Origin: Arion vulgaris
Lineage: Eukaryota > Mollusca > Gastropoda > Stylommatophora > Arionidae
Assembly: GCA_020796225.1 (NCBI GenBank)
Contig: CM036759.1
Location: 62,900,590-62,964,589, forward strand
DNA length: 64,000 nt
Reading direction: 5' to 3'
Made by a program: the position numbers and the translations under genes. The notes under the pieces are model-generated. The model had not been told where the DNA came from. It saw only the letters and a list, made by a program, of their open reading frames with translations, and searched no databases. Below are positions 46,674 through 60,274 of the stretch, in pieces (positions within the stretch are counted from its first letter, which is position 1; every line of letters starts with the position of its first letter).

Positions 46674-47060
46674 ACAGGATGACATTTTTCACAGCACAAG
46701 AACACAACTTACATTTTGCTCCCGTGCAACAGTACTGCACGGGTTGTTCCAGGAGGCAGTTTCATAAAGCACAGAACGCAACTTTATGTTTTGCACTAGG
46801 CCAACCTTACCCAATAAATGTGTCTGTGCTTGGCCTCCGATACAGAGTTTACTGCAATCTTTCGTTGTGTTTTCATGGCACGTTACATCATTTTCTATGA
46901 TTCTTGCCAAGAGTTGGCAATTATGGTGCATCAATTGACTCCGGGGGACGTGAGTATATGGCTACAGACGATTAGTACCTATTACGCTTAGGACGCTTTG
47001 ACGATTGTTTTCATTTATGCGTCTTTTCCATCGGCCAGGAGAGACTTGCAAATCCATGCA
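46674..47060 (-). repeat. D+B element, right part
   Basis: Continues the B element cut at 41734, through 'gggttgttccaggaggcagt' and 'cggccaggagagacttgc', where it ends. Confidence 0.65.
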
Positions 47061-47109
47061 CCACCTTCTGCCTCTTATCCCACAGTTCCCTATTTGTTGT
47101 CCTCTCATA

Positions 47110-47410
47110 CCATCATATATGAAATATCCTGCACAGGCATCTATTGATGAATATCTACAACTTTTTGACGTTCCTCTAGTTGTTCTTCATGTCTTCACTC
47201 CATATAGAAGGACAGCCTTGACATTAGTTAAATATCATTATCTTAGTTTTATTCCTGATCATTCTTGAGCTCCATATGTTCTTCAGAATGGCAAATGCTG
47301 ATCTTGCCTTTTGTATTCTAATCCTAACATCTTCATCTGTGCCACCTTGAATGTTGATAACACTTACCAGATATGTAAATGTGTTCTTTCCACGTGGAGT
47401 AATTTCCTGA
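47110..47410 (-). pseudogene. LINE ORF2 fragment
   Basis: Minus frame: FTYLVSVINIQGGTDEDVRI, then QKARSAFAILKNIWSSRMI, then broken. This YLGS-type block follows the RT domain in endonuclease-RT LINEs. Confidence 0.7.
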
Positions 47411-48066
47411 ATTTTTAAGCAGTTAATTCAAGGGAGGTAAAAGAATTTTAAAATAAACGATCCCAACTACTCATCAATAAATAAACATATATATATTATT
47501 GTATACTAAATTGAAGAAAACTAGACAACCCAATAGAATAACAAGGTTAAAAAGTAGTAGAAGTAAAATAGTAGAAGTAAAACTAGAAAGACTTCTTATA
47601 AGGAAGCAACTCTATGGCGCAGTGTGCGTCTAAAGCGTGCAATGGACTTCTTCCGTGGCGCAGTATGTGGCTTAAAGCGTGGAAAAGGTTAAGCACTGTA
47701 AGTAATTTGCACTGTATAAAAATACTTTAGCAGTTCATTACAAAAAATGTAAATTTCTACTTTGTGTAGAATTTCTTCATTATACTTCTGTAAGTTAATA
47801 TTTCCATATAAAACACTTCATATCTTTTTACACATGTATGCTAGTTTCTAGTGTTACTAGACTTTGTTCCATTCAAGTCTCACAATTTATTGAGCATAAT
47901 CTGGAACTATGACATAGCAGTTGATTATTATATTCTAATAGTAAGCATGCACATTGTTGGTGATCTAGTCTCTTGGAATGTCAGGACAACAGGAGGTCTT
48001 TAGATCTTCATGATTTTATTAATTTAATAATGTGTCTACCTTTAGCATTTTTCTTGTATATTTCAG
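47411..48066. other. Intron before the copy B finger exon
   Basis: Positions 47834-48066 closely match 28283-28516 of copy A, so the duplicated host segment includes this intron. The rest is AT-rich and unassigned. Confidence 0.6.
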
Positions 48067-49430
<1,364 letters not shown>

Positions 49431-49436
<6 letters not shown>

Positions 49437-49636
49437 GTAGCTTAAATGATAGTCAGCTCAATCACAACCCAAGAGTACCTGGTTCAAATTCTGCTGCAGG
49501 CAGTTTGAAAGCAAATTAGTTCCCGTGGATTTTTACAAACTGTAAAAATTGACCTCACTGTTCAGAAAGCAATAGCAAACTACTGTATGTATAAGTGATG
49601 CCTAGAAAATCAGCGGCTCATTTACTGTGGTTGATA
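49431..49636 (+). mobile_element. tRNA-derived SINE
   Basis: A-box-like TGTAGCTTAAATGATAG (about 49436-49452) and B-box GGTTCAAATTC (49481-49491) in tRNA spacing. The 3' part 'cctagaaaatcagcggctca' is shared with 35342-35400. It is cut at its right by the ITm transposon at 49637. Confidence 0.7.
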
Positions 49637-50453
49637 TAGTGCGTTTCAAAACTCATGCCCATGTTTGAAATTCTGCAAGTCCGGAGCCCTTTAACATAAA
49701 GAGTTGATATTTTGCATGTGCTCTATTAATCATCATGACATTGCAAGGAAATAATTGCAATGAAAACAAATGGCTAGTTTTCACTTTAGCTGATATGCGG
49801 TATACAAAAAACATCAAACATGGACTAGATGTACATTTGAAACACAGTATCTTTATTGTTGTTATTGGTGCGTAATTTTAAAAACCTCGATATCCACGTG
49901 TTTTAAGTGTTTTCCGTTTTTACCGGAGGACCAAAAGTGTTTACAATTGAACGGACAAGCTACATTTGGTTTTTCAAAGGTCATTTCAATAGCCTCATTC
50001 CTTTCAGAGGCGTGCACATTGTAGGGTCTTTACAATGAGTATAAGAGTAAATTTTGTGTCACTGCAAAGCATCACAATGCAGTTGTATCAATATTTTCGT
50101 AGGGAAGCTAAGGGTGGGAGCATTCCTATCCTTGAGCAGAGGACAATGTGCGCTTTGGGAGTAAATCGATGTATATTCAATCGCTGGATCCAAAACTTTT
50201 CAAGTACACATGCAATGCAACCAAGAACGCAAGATAGAAAGTCGTTAAAATGTTTTGATAGAGAGCTTATTCGAAGAGAATTGTGTCGAATGTTTGAGTT
50301 GAAAGAAACAGTGACATTAAGGAAATTAAAGATGGGGCTTAGAAAGAACAACTTCATTGATGTATCAAAATCTACATTATGGAGAACTGGGGAGGAGGCT
50401 TCAAATTTAGAAAATATGCTGGTGGAAGAAACATCTATAAGAAACCGCATCTA

Positions 50454-51798
50454 CGAGGCGTGTTCAAATAAAAACGGGACTTGTTACACCACGCGTGCTA
50501 GAGTGCACGGATATTGATGACATTTTGCACTAGTAATGAGTATCCAATAATTAACATACGGTCACGTGTTCATCTTCCCAGCATGCATACGTGCTGCATG
50601 AGACTGTTAACAATATGGCGGGTGTGATTCTGAACCCGTCCAAAGTAAATCAGCGTGCTGTGATCCAGTTTCTTTCATTTGAAGGATGTCAAGCAGTAGA
50701 CATTCATCGGAGAATGAAGGCAGCATATGGTGACAAATGTTTGTCGAGGACAAGAGTGATGGAATGGACGCGTATGTTTAAAGACGGACGTGAGTTAACA
50801 GCAGATCTTGCACGGCCAGGTCAGGCGCATATTGTTGCAACAGAAGAAGCCATAGCCTTGCTTGATAAAGCAGTACTGACTGACTGTCGTCGGAGCATTC
50901 GTTCGCTTGCAGAAGAATTCCATATGTCAATTGGGACAGCCCACATGGTTGTTCAGAAGAAATTGAACTATCGGAAGGTGTGTTCACAGTGGGTCCCACG
51001 GATGTTGACTGACCACCATAAGGAAGAACGGATGGGGTGGAGTTTGAACCACTTGATGCGTTACAGGACAGAGGGTGATGCATTTCTGTTGAGCATTGTG
51101 GCAGGTGATGAATCGTGGTGCCACCACTATGAACCGAGCAGCAAAATTGACAGCATGCAATGGAAACATCCAGGTTCACCAAAACCCAAAAATTCAAGAC
51201 ACAGGTTTCTGCTGGGAAGGTTATGGTGACCGCATTTTTGACCATGAAGGGCTTTTGTTGGCCGATTTTAAGGAACCTGGTATCAACATCAATGCCGCCC
51301 ATTATAAAGACACTTTAGACAAGCTGCATAAGGCCATCAAGGCTAAGTGACCAGGCAAGCTTTCTCAAGGTGTGATTCTTCTCCACGACAACGCTCATCC
51401 GCACTTCGCAAAAATTGTGCAGGAAACATTGGCAAAGAAGAATTGGGAAGTTCTTCATCACCCAGCCTATAGTCCCGATTTGTCCCTGTGTGATTTCCAT
51501 TTGGTCGGACCGTTGAAGAAAGCACTAAAGGGACAGCGATTCAACAGTGACACAGACGTGAAGACAGCAGTGACCACATGGTTCAGTGAGCAGCCACGCA
51601 CCTTTTTCTCGGACGGCATTCGGCGTCTACCTAAACAGTGGGATGCTTGCCTAAATGCATACGGAGATTTTTCTGATGAACCCAGGTGCATTCTTATTCA
51701 CAAGTGGTTGCTTTGTTTAATTCCGTTGAAACTGTTAATTTGCGTATGATACTTTTTAAATAAATCCACAAGTCCCGTTTTCATTTGAACACACCTCG
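50454..51798 (+). mobile_element. mariner transposon, 1345 bp
   Basis: Inverted repeats begin CGAGGCGTGTTCAAATAAAA at the left and CGAGGTGTGTTCAAATGAAA (complement) at the right. TA duplications are at 50452-50453 and 51799-51800. Length and termini are typical of mariner. Confidence 0.95.
50591..51749 (+). pseudogene. mariner transposase (DD34D), two lesions
   Basis: Domains in order: N-terminal DNA-binding region (AVIQFLSFEGCQAVDIHRRM, about residues 20-42; later SIRSLAEEFHMSIGTAH), GDESWCHHYEP with the first Asp (about 51108), LLHDNAHPH with the second (about 51385) and SPDLSLCDFHL with the third. There are exactly 34 residues between the second and third Asp, the mariner signature. A one-base shift in an A run near 51190 and a TGA at 51348-51350 (in AIKAK-stop-PGKLSQG) inactivate it. 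Confidence 0.93.
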
Positions 51799-52650
51799 TA
51801 GTTGTGATGAGAAGCAAATATTTGCGTGCAGTTAGAGAAATGCGTCGACAAAGCTATGACATTGTGTATTTAGACGAAACATGGATTAATGCTCACCACA
51901 AAAATGAAACAGAATGGCAGTCATCAGATGGAACGATTAAGAAATTAGTAGACCTACCAAGTGGCAAAGGGAAGCGCTTTATAATTGCACATGCAGGCAG
52001 TAGTCAAAATGGGCTGTTGAAGAATGCTCAACTCCTATTTGTTTCGAAATCGGTCGATAATCGGGACTGCCACACAGAAATGAACTGTCATATATTTAGA
52101 GAGTGGATTGAGAAAACTATACTTCCGACATTAGATAGGCCCTCTTGTCTGATAATGGACAATGCATCATACCACAATGTAGTGGCACAAGAAGACAAAG
52201 AGTACGCGTCGTCTAGTAAAAAAATATGCAATACAGATGTTTGCATGAGATTGTCGTCAATGTACACATCTGGTCCTTTTCAAGACCACCACAATCATCC
52301 TGACCTGTTAACATGACAACTGTATCGAAATGAAGGTACAAGTTGAAGTAAAGTCATTTCTTTTTGTATGATTTCCACTCTACTAAAAATGTGGATACAC
52401 CTATGACTTATCAAACGTTGTAAATTTGTTATATTGCTGTAAATTCTATTTTGTGCTACCAAAATAATTATTAGGTACTCAAAGATCAAAGAAAATCGCC
52501 GCTTCAGTAAAACGACTGTACCTACATAAATTTTAATTATGTATTCGTAATGTCATTGAAAATCTAACGCCACATGCAAAATTACGTATTTCATGCAAGG
52601 GTTATTGAGATATTAGAAGTTTGACAGCACGAGATTTGAAACGCACTATA

Positions 52651-52945
52651 GTAGCTATCTAGTAAAATCAAAGAATACAACATACTGGAGAGAAACCTTT
52701 CAAATATAATGTTTGTGGTACAGTATTTGCTTTTAATAGTAATTTATTAGATCAAAGAAGAGTATATATGGAGAGAAGCCTTTGAGGTGGGATGCTTGTG
52801 TTGTAGGATTTACTCAGTGCAGTAATCTAATACATACTGGAATGAAACCTTACAATAGAGATGGGTACTATAGAGCAAGGTTTGCTGCCACTAGTTCTCT
52901 AGCAAGTCATAGATATATACTATTACATACTGGGCAGAAACCTTA
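52651..52945 (+). pseudogene. Decayed C2H2 fingers downstream of the transposon
   Basis: Pieces such as 'tactggagagaaacctttca', 'gtgcagtaatctaatacat' and 'ctggaatgaaaccttaca' are worn finger modules that continue the copy B array beyond the TE insertions. Many indels and stops. Confidence 0.75.
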
Positions 52946-53410
52946 GTAATGTTGTGTTAGTGATGCATGAGATACTCAGTAAATTAGTATAGAAAAACAT
53001 CAAATAATATACATTTTTTACTGGACAGAAACCTTAGTAATGTTATGTTAGTAATGCATGATATACTCAGTAAATTAGTATAGAAAAACATCAAATAATA
53101 TACACTTTTTACTGGACAGAAACCTTAGTAATGTTATGTTAGTAATGCATGATATACTCAGTAAATTAGTATAGAAAAACATCAAATAATATACACTTTT
53201 TACTGGACAGAAACCTTAGTAATGTTATGTTAGTGATGCATGATATACTCAGTAAATTAGTATAGAAAAACATCAAATAATATACACTTTTTACTGGACA
53301 GAAACCTTAGTAATGTTATGTTAGTGATGCATGATATACTCAGTAAATTAGTATAGAAAAACATCAAATAATATACACTTTTTACTGGACAGAAACCTTA
53401 GTAATGTTGT
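52935..53410 (+). repeat. 91-bp satellite derived from one zinc-finger module
   Basis: About five units with exact 91-bp spacing (ACTGGACAG at about 53019, 53110, 53201, 53292 and 53383). The first 84 bp align codon for codon with an 84-bp finger module (ACTGGAGAGAAACC, ACTCAG, GAAAAACAT, ATA..CAT). The Tyr codon is now TAG and several ligand codons are lost. The extra 7 bp (ACTTTTT type) breaks the reading frame each period. Confidence 0.9.
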
Positions 53411-53434
53411 GTTTCTGGTTCTAGGAATGTATTT

Positions 53435-54680
53435 CTACTTCTTATGCATTGCCGCTGTGAATTCAGGTGTTAGTCATGATGCCAGGTATTGCACTTCTGA
53501 CTTATTTTTGCGTGAGGCAAGCTTACCATTTGACTGGTGTCCCTCGCCATAGTGGCGAGCCTTCGCCGACTTCAGAGGTACTTGAAGATTAGATCTTTCA
53601 AGTGTGATCGTTATGGAAAAACCTATGGTCCGAACCACTTGCCATGAGTCCTCCTACCCTTGGAACTTTTACAGCCAGTGATAATTTCGGAAGTGCGACT
53701 TCTCTATTGGATTTCCCTCCGTTTTCTGCCTGTGGTGAGGTGGTTCTAGATTAGGAACATTATCACCCATTCTGGGACATGTGTAGGACAATCGCGTCTG
53801 AAAAGTATCAGCTTTCTCCATTTTTTTTTCTTACTACCGGTCAAAACCTTTATATTTTCAGCCTTGCTTTTCTATCCACGATGAGGTTGTTCTGGATTTG
53901 GAACATTCTCAGCCGTTTCGAGATGTGTGTCGGCACATGACAATTTTGCACTTTTTACGCTGCATTTTCCCTGGCCCCTGAAAACACTTGACTGGAGCTG
54001 CACACAACTAATCAAGAGGGTCGTTTCATTAGGAGCTAGCAACGCAACTTAAATTTTTCACTCGCCAACATCACCCACCCCAGTTCTTCTGGGAAAGGAA
54101 GTTTTTTCCCAGCACAAGAACGCAACTTTACATTTTGCACTCATGCAACGGTACCGTGCCTGATTGTTCCAGAGAAGGCAGTTTCGTTAAGCACAAGGGC
54201 ACAGCCTTAGGTTTTGTACTTGGCGAACCTTTCCCAATAAATGTATCTGTGCTTGGCCTGCGATATAGAGTTTACTGCAATCTTACCTTTTGTCATCACA
54301 ACACGTTACAGCATTCTCAAAGATACTAGAAGAGAGCTGGCAATTATGGTGCTGCCATTGTCTCTGGGACAGTGAGTATATGCTTACAGATGACTTGTAA
54401 CTTCTTATTTCTTATGGTGCTTTGCATTTATACAACTTTTCATTATACATCGACCAGGAGATGCGTGCATTCGTTCAGGATTTTGGGCCTGTATATCGTG
54501 AATGTGCTTGCACTACTGCCTATACCTGTAGCTCTTCCTCGATCTCCACCCACTTAGCCAGACAAGATCCTCTGTTTGTTTCCAGGGCCACCATGAGGAG
54601 GTGATGTAGGTCTTGATTAGTACCAGCTCACTCACCCTGGCGCGGTGTTGTCCCTTTATGCTATTCACGCCTGAGACCCC
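53435..54680 (-). mobile_element. D+B retroelement with 12-bp duplication
   Basis: 1246 bp, sense minus. It is flanked by the perfect repeat AGGAATGTATTT (53423-53434 and 54681-54692). Its 3' end is the D module with a CATAAGAAG tail and its 5' end is the GGGGTCTCAGGCG head. This copy shows that D and B move together as one element. Confidence 0.88.
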
Positions 54681-54692
54681 AGGAATGTATTT

Positions 54693-55225
54693 AATTCTTG
54701 CTGTTGTTTTTGTTTACTTTGTACTTGTTTTAGTGATTAGCACAGCTTTTTATAGTAATATTATGTTTCTGTTTCTATGAATGTATTTAATGATTATTGT
54801 TGCTTTCTTTGATTACTTTGTACTTATTTAATGACTAGCATGACTTATTGTAATATTAACTTTGACAGACATTTTATCAACATTTAATGATGTCCTTTAA
54901 TTTAGATTTGTTTGCATTTTCTTGTTTTAATCAAATACATAGAAATGATATAGGGAACTTCCAGTGTCTGATGTTGTTGTGAACTAAAGTTGCTGAGCTG
55001 ATCACTCTTTCACTGACTATAGAACACCACCATTGTTTCTTCTCAATAAAGGTGGTCTTTAAAATAACCACTCATTGTGATTTGTATGTGTTTTGAGCCA
55101 AAGAGCATGGGTTGTTGTTGTTTACAGCGCTTAGACTAAACCGGATAAGAGACATGCTCATTGGTTGAATCTTTTCAAAGCACAGATTGTATCTCTCCAA
55201 GGAATTTGTTTTTTTTTACTCTGTA
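54693..55225. other. AT-rich sequence, possibly former finger-gene 3' region
   Basis: Contains a loose direct repeat ('aatgtatttaat' near 54686 and 54780) and no recognised TE. It follows the satellite once the D+B insertion is subtracted. Confidence 0.4.
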
Positions 55226-55615
55226 TCATTTTGTTGTTGGGAGAATAGAAATGGTAGACACAGACCAGATATGCTGGGAACAGATACACTGGCAAGTACA
55301 TATATCATTTTGTTGTTGGAAGAACAGAAACGGCAGTCACAGACCAGATATATTGGGAACAGATACACTTGCAAGTACATATATCATTTTGTTGTCGGAA
55401 GAACAGAAACGGTAGACAGACCAGATATACTGGGCACAGATACACTGGCAAGTACATATATCATTTTGTTGTTGGAAGAACAGAAACGGCAGTCACAGAC
55501 CAGATATACTGGGAACAGATACACTGGCAAGTACATATATCATTTTGTTGTTGGAAGAACAGAAACGGTAGACACAGACCAGATATGCTGGGAACAGATA
55601 CACTGACAAGTACAT
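55226..55615. repeat. 79-bp tandem array, five copies
   Basis: Starts of CAGACCAG lie at 55261, 55340, 55417, 55496 and 55575, that is 79 bp with one 77-bp unit. Core 'acatatatcattttgttgtt'. Not related to the other arrays in the window. Confidence 0.92.
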
Positions 55616-56009
55616 GCAGTCAGTTATCATCCCAATGTTACATCTTAGTGTAGACACCACATATCTCTTTTGACACAAGACTGATGGAACAAATAGTTTG
55701 CATCTTCTCAATGAATTGAAGATTTTTCTGTATATTTCTGTTACTGGTAGGAGTACAAAATGGCTGCAACTGATAGTATTGATCAGGATCAAGTATTCTG
55801 GCATGACCAACCTGTTAAACTGTTATGGACACAACTACAAGGTAGCTCTTTGCTGTAGCTCAATCTCTAAAGATAAATTGTCAACTGAAAGATTTGACTT
55901 TGCCTGATGACATTTCTATTGCCTGGTTAAGTAAAAACATCCAAGATGTACAGAAAAAACATACAACTTGTCATCCATAGCATCAAAAGGGAAATATCTG
56001 GTTTACATT
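55616..56009. other. No recognisable feature
   Basis: Ordinary spacer between an array and a LINE. Confidence 0.4.
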
Positions 56010-57004
56010 TCAATCAATCAAGTGCCATGCCTGCCGGCGTGGCTGATCATGTCTCTCCACAACTCTCTTTGCTTGGTGCATGTAATCAGTTCTGACGTCG
56101 ATATTTTGTCGAACCATGATGTCAGGCCATCCAACATCTTCTCCCTCTGTCTTCCACGATCTCTCCTTCCCTGAATTTTACCTGTAGTCACCAAATGTTC
56201 TAAACCTTCTCTTCGCATTATATGCCCGAAGAACCTTGATTGTCGGATTCTTATTCTTTTGATAAGGTTTCTTTGTGTGCAGGCCTGATTTAAAACCTCC
56301 ACGTTTGTTTTCTTTGCTGTCCATGGAATTCTCAACATTCTTCTGTAAAACCACATCTCTGTGGCTTCCAATGATCGTATTGATTGTTTGTTCAGTGTCC
56401 ATGATTGCTGCCATACATAAGAATTGGTTCAATATAGCATTGGAGTACTCGTTTCGCAGTGTCATTGGTAGTGAGTTCACGCATAGTGTGTTCTTCATTT
56501 TCATAAAAGCTGCTTCGTTTGAGCTATTCTACTCCTAATCTCTGTTGTACATCTTCCATCTGGTGTTAAGAATGTTCCTAGATACTTGAATCGATGGACT
56601 TGTTTCAGTGTTGTGTTATTTATTTTGATATTGCATGGGTTTACATTTACTGCATTTATTCTCATGACCTTAGTCTTTTCGATGTGTATTTTCAAATCTA
56701 GTTGCTAAGACTTTTTTATTTAGAATGTTCCTTTTATCCTTAATATGTGCGGGATTGTAGGACAGCAATGCCAGATAGTCTGCAAAATCTAGGTCCTCTA
56801 GTTGTTTGATAAGTTCCCATTGTATTTCTCATCTGTTATCTGTTGTTGAATTCATGATCCAATCTATGGCCAGCAAGAACAGAAATGGTGATAACAGACA
56901 TCCCTGTAGCAACCCCATTCATTTCATTCCTTTATATATTTCCCTGATTAAGTTTGCAATCTTGGGAGGAACTCCATAATGTTTTAATAGTTTCCACAAA
57001 GACT
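56010..57004 (-). pseudogene. LINE RT and C-terminus with TTGA tail
   Basis: On the minus strand: GCLLSPFLFLLAIDWIMN (about 56890), then DLDFADYLALLSYNP where the catalytic FADD is FADY, then HIEKTKVMRINAVN, FKYLGTFLTPDGR, MWFYRRMLRIPWTAKKTN, LIKRIRIRQSRFFGHIMRRE and MLDGLTSWF. It ends in a TTGATTGATTG tail. The D-to-Y change and several frame changes make it dead. Same family as 18588-18860. Confidence 0.88.
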
Positions 57005-57012
57005 ATCTAGAC

Positions 57013-57200
57013 CAGTGGTTCTCAACGTGTGGGTTGCGACCCCTTTGGGGGTCGATAGACCCTTTCTCTTGCCTGAACGAACGACGCCTAAGACTATCGG
57101 AAAACACATATTTTCCATGATCGTGAACCGAGACACTGCTCCTCTATCCGTCTCCAGGCGGGTCCGCCCACATACGAGAACCCTGCGTTTGTGATTAATC
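57013..57200 (+). mobile_element. SPIN-like hAT transposon 5' end
   Basis: It begins CAGTGGTTCTCAACGTGTGG, followed by 'gcgacccctttgggggtcg' and 'cgcctaagactatcggaaaa'. I recognise this from memory as the left end of SPIN-type hAT elements. The preceding 8 bases ATCTAGAC fit the hAT target pattern nTnnnnAn. No right-hand terminus (TTGAGAACCACTG) or second ATCTAGAC was found, so the copy is truncated. It is inserted at the edge of the LINE at 56010-57004. Confidence 0.7.
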
Positions 57201-57344
57201 TCTCTCTCTCTTTAGCCTGTTACGCCCCTGGCGTTTAGGGCAACAATAAACGCACACCATTTGTTTCAATTCATGGCCTTTCTCTGTATTGTGTTCCAGC
57301 TATGATTCATTTCTTTCAGTTCTTGCTCTATCGTTCTCCTCCAG

Positions 57345-58310
57345 GTTGTCTCCGTATCGGAGGCCAAGCGCGGATACATCTATTGGGTAAGATTGACCAA
57401 GCGCAAAACCTGCGCGGATACATCTATTGGGTAAGGTTGACCAAGCGCAAAACCTAAGGTCGTGCTCTTGTGCCTAACCAAACTGCCCTCACTGGGACAA
57501 CCGGACAAGGTACTGCTGCACGAGTGCAAAGTGTAATGCCGGGTAAAAACTGCCATCCTCTGAAGGACTGGGGGTGGTTGATGTTGGCGAGCGCAAAATC
57601 TAAGTTGCGTTGCTAGCAACGAATGAAACAATTTTCTGAATTATCTGTGAACCCAAACCCACTGTTTCCCGAGGCCAGTAAAAATGCAGAGTAGAAATTG
57701 CCAAGTGCCGACACGAGTCTCAAAACGGCTGAGAATATTCCTTCCGGAATAAACTCACTGGCTGAAAAAGTAAGGCAAGGGTTTGTATTCTCGTACAAAC
57801 CCAAACACTGACAAGGGCCGGCACTTTTTCGGACGAGATTGTCCAACACTTGTAGAATGACGTTCACCGCATGCACACACTCATAAGCTCAGATCAAACA
57901 GGCCAGTTAATATTCGAAAATTGATCGTTTCGAGTGAACGCTAACGTCTGTCCGTGCTGGTTGTCGCTCGGTACTCTCTCTGACGAAAATCACACAGGTC
58001 ATAGGTCACAAAGAGTGGTCAATGAGTGGTTGTTCTAGAGCACTCACGGAAGTGCTTCTCTGGACTATAATCACATGCTAACTGTGATCAACAAGTGATG
58101 TTTTTTAGAGCTTCTACAGCGCTAGAAATGGGTAAACACTGCAGTGATGACCAATAGACTCTACCTGAGTAGGAGCCTCTGCAGCACTAAGCATAACACT
58201 ACAGGAATAGAGTTGTTGGAGGTTTCTGGGTCTGAAAGAAAGCTGGGTACTCTCACCAATGCACTATAGGAAAAAGGGGGAAAACTCATAATTCCTGGGG
58301 TTCAACAACG
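57345..58310 (+). mobile_element. Retroelement B with F module
   Basis: Sense plus. It begins with a local duplication of about 52 bp ('gcggatacatctattgggta' at 57370 and 57415), then the B body to about 57930 and the F module to 58310. Confidence 0.65.
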
Positions 58311-58344
58311 ACAACAATATTTATATAGGCACTCGGGTCAAAAG

Positions 58345-59785
58345 CTTGTCTGTGGTCAAAGGCGCAGTCACAGGGACAACGTCGCGCCAGTATTAGTGAG
58401 CTGGCACTAATCAAGATCCTATCCCAGCTCCACGGGGTGACCCTGGAAACAGACAGAGGATTCTGTCTGGCTAAGCGGATAGGGATCGAGGGCGAGCTAC
58501 TCTGGTATAAGTAGTGGTGCAAGAGCAGTTGCGCTATACAAGATCTACACGCAAGATAGAAGAGAAGAATGCCAGAGTGACCGTTCCTGCACGTCTCTCC
58601 CGGCGATGGGAAAAAGCTAAATAAATTAAAAAACGAATCGTAAGAACTGACACATTACGAGTCGTCAGGAGGCTATTCACGTCTCCACGAAATAATGGCC
58701 ACTACTTCTTTGCCAGCTTTGGCAAGGATCGTCGGAAAAGATGCTATGTGACAACACAATGGGAGATTGCAGTTAACTCCGTACACGAGGCCAAGCAGAG
58801 ATATATCTGTTGGGTAAAGATATAATGGACCGAGCGAAAATCCTCAAGTTGCGTTCAAACGCCTGACGAAACTGCCTTCCATGAAACAACCGGTCACGGT
58901 ACTGTTGTTTTTACAACTAATATCCCCGGAAAAACCGGGGCGGGTGATATTTGGCGAGCGCAAAATCTAAGTTGCGCTGATAGCGTCTTATGAAACGACC
59001 CTCTGCATTATTTGTGCGCAGCCCCAGTCCAGTGTTTCCCGGGCCAGGGAAAATGCAGAGTAGAAACTGCAAATTGCCAAGTGCCGACACGCTCATCGAA
59101 ATGCTGAGAATGTTCATACTCCAGAATAAACTCAACGCGGTCAGAATAGTAAGGCCGACATTGTAAAGATTTGACAGGTTGTCCAAATCCAAACATTGGC
59201 GAAGGCCGATACTTTTCACGGTGTGTTACACGAATAATATGCCGTACCAGGACAAGATTATGTGCCACAAAAAGACTGAGAAATGTTCCTAATCCTGAAC
59301 GACCTCACATAACCAGAAAGGGAGCACAGTGTGGACATACTCTTAGGTGTAAATCATAAAACCCAAATATACGGCTATAAATGATCGTAAAAGAGCAATG
59401 AATACACAAAGCAGCCGGCAAGTGACCGTTCAAATGACCAGTCACAAAAGGGTTGTAAATGTTCCTATACCGGAACGACATCACCCAGTCATTTGCAAAG
59501 TAGTAAGTGCTTTTTGTGTAGATCCAAGCCAAAATATACGGCATTAAAAGATCATTGTGTTTATCGTACGATGCAGAAGAAACGCAGCACTCAGAATGGT
59601 TGCAGTACAACAGGCTCTTTGGCGTAGATCCAAGCCAACCGTGTATGATACCATACACAAAGTAGGGCCCTAATTTTAATAGGGGTGCAACGTCAGTCGT
59701 TCTGATTAAAGATCAATTATATATCACAATAAGAATGATAAAATTAGCCGCGAAGAACGAAAGTTAAGAAGAAGAAGATACAAAC
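58345..59785 (+). mobile_element. Retroelement B, near full length with GAA tail
   Basis: The head at about 58370 ('cacagggacaacgtcgcg') runs to the shared 3' end at 59690-59750 and a GTTAAGAAGAAGAAG tail at about 59771-59785. One of the most complete copies. Confidence 0.72.
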
Positions 59786-60274
59786 TCGTTACTTTCGGGT
59801 CCCTCAAATATTCGAATATGTACTATTCGCACATCACATCACTAAATCTTACCAAAAAATGTCGTTTATACTTTGATATGGACATTCATGTTTAAAAAAA
59901 TATGGATTCAAAGGTATAATTAGTGACTAAAAATTCTTTTAATAATATTGCCAATAAAAGGAAGTCTCGTTGATAAAAAAAACCCAAAACGTTCAAGTTT
60001 ATATGATTTATGCAATTGGACTGGAGGAAGTCAAAAATGAAAACAAATCAGATAAATGAAAAACTTTCCTTTCTGAGTCTTAGTTTATACTTTATAGTTT
60101 ATTATATACAGTAGTATAAGTATTAATATTATAGTAATATAGTTTATTATCAATGCTTCTATACTGTGAAGTAGTACCGATATAAGACTTGTCGCCTTCG
60201 TCCCTCGGCAGAGAAAGGTCAGTGAGTGACAAAAACATTATTTTTTTAATACATAGAATATCGAGCATCTTCTT
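59786..60274. other. AT-rich spacer
   Basis: No recognised element. Confidence 0.4.

Larger units (their letters stand above)
50035..52316 (+). pseudogene. ITm transposase, interrupted and truncated
   Basis: The N-terminal half (50035-50451) begins MSIRVNFVSLQSITMQLYQY and has a helix-turn-helix-like stretch (VNRCIFNRWIQNF). The C-terminal half (51804-52316) has IVYLDETWINAHH (first Asp), GKGKRFIIAHAGS, and LIMDNASYHN (second Asp). The third acidic residue and its usual surrounding block are missing, so an internal deletion is likely. The two halves are also out of frame across the mariner. Which ITm family it belongs to is unresolved. Confidence 0.8.
49637..52648 (+). mobile_element. ITm (Tc1/mariner superfamily) transposon split by a mariner
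   Basis: Terminal inverted repeats TAGTGCGTTTCAAA (49637) and its complement (ending 52648), with TA at both sides (49635-49636, 52649-52650). The mariner at 50454-51798 sits inside it; without that insert the element is about 1.67 kb. It landed at the end of a SINE within the decayed finger region of ZNF copy B. Confidence 0.88.
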
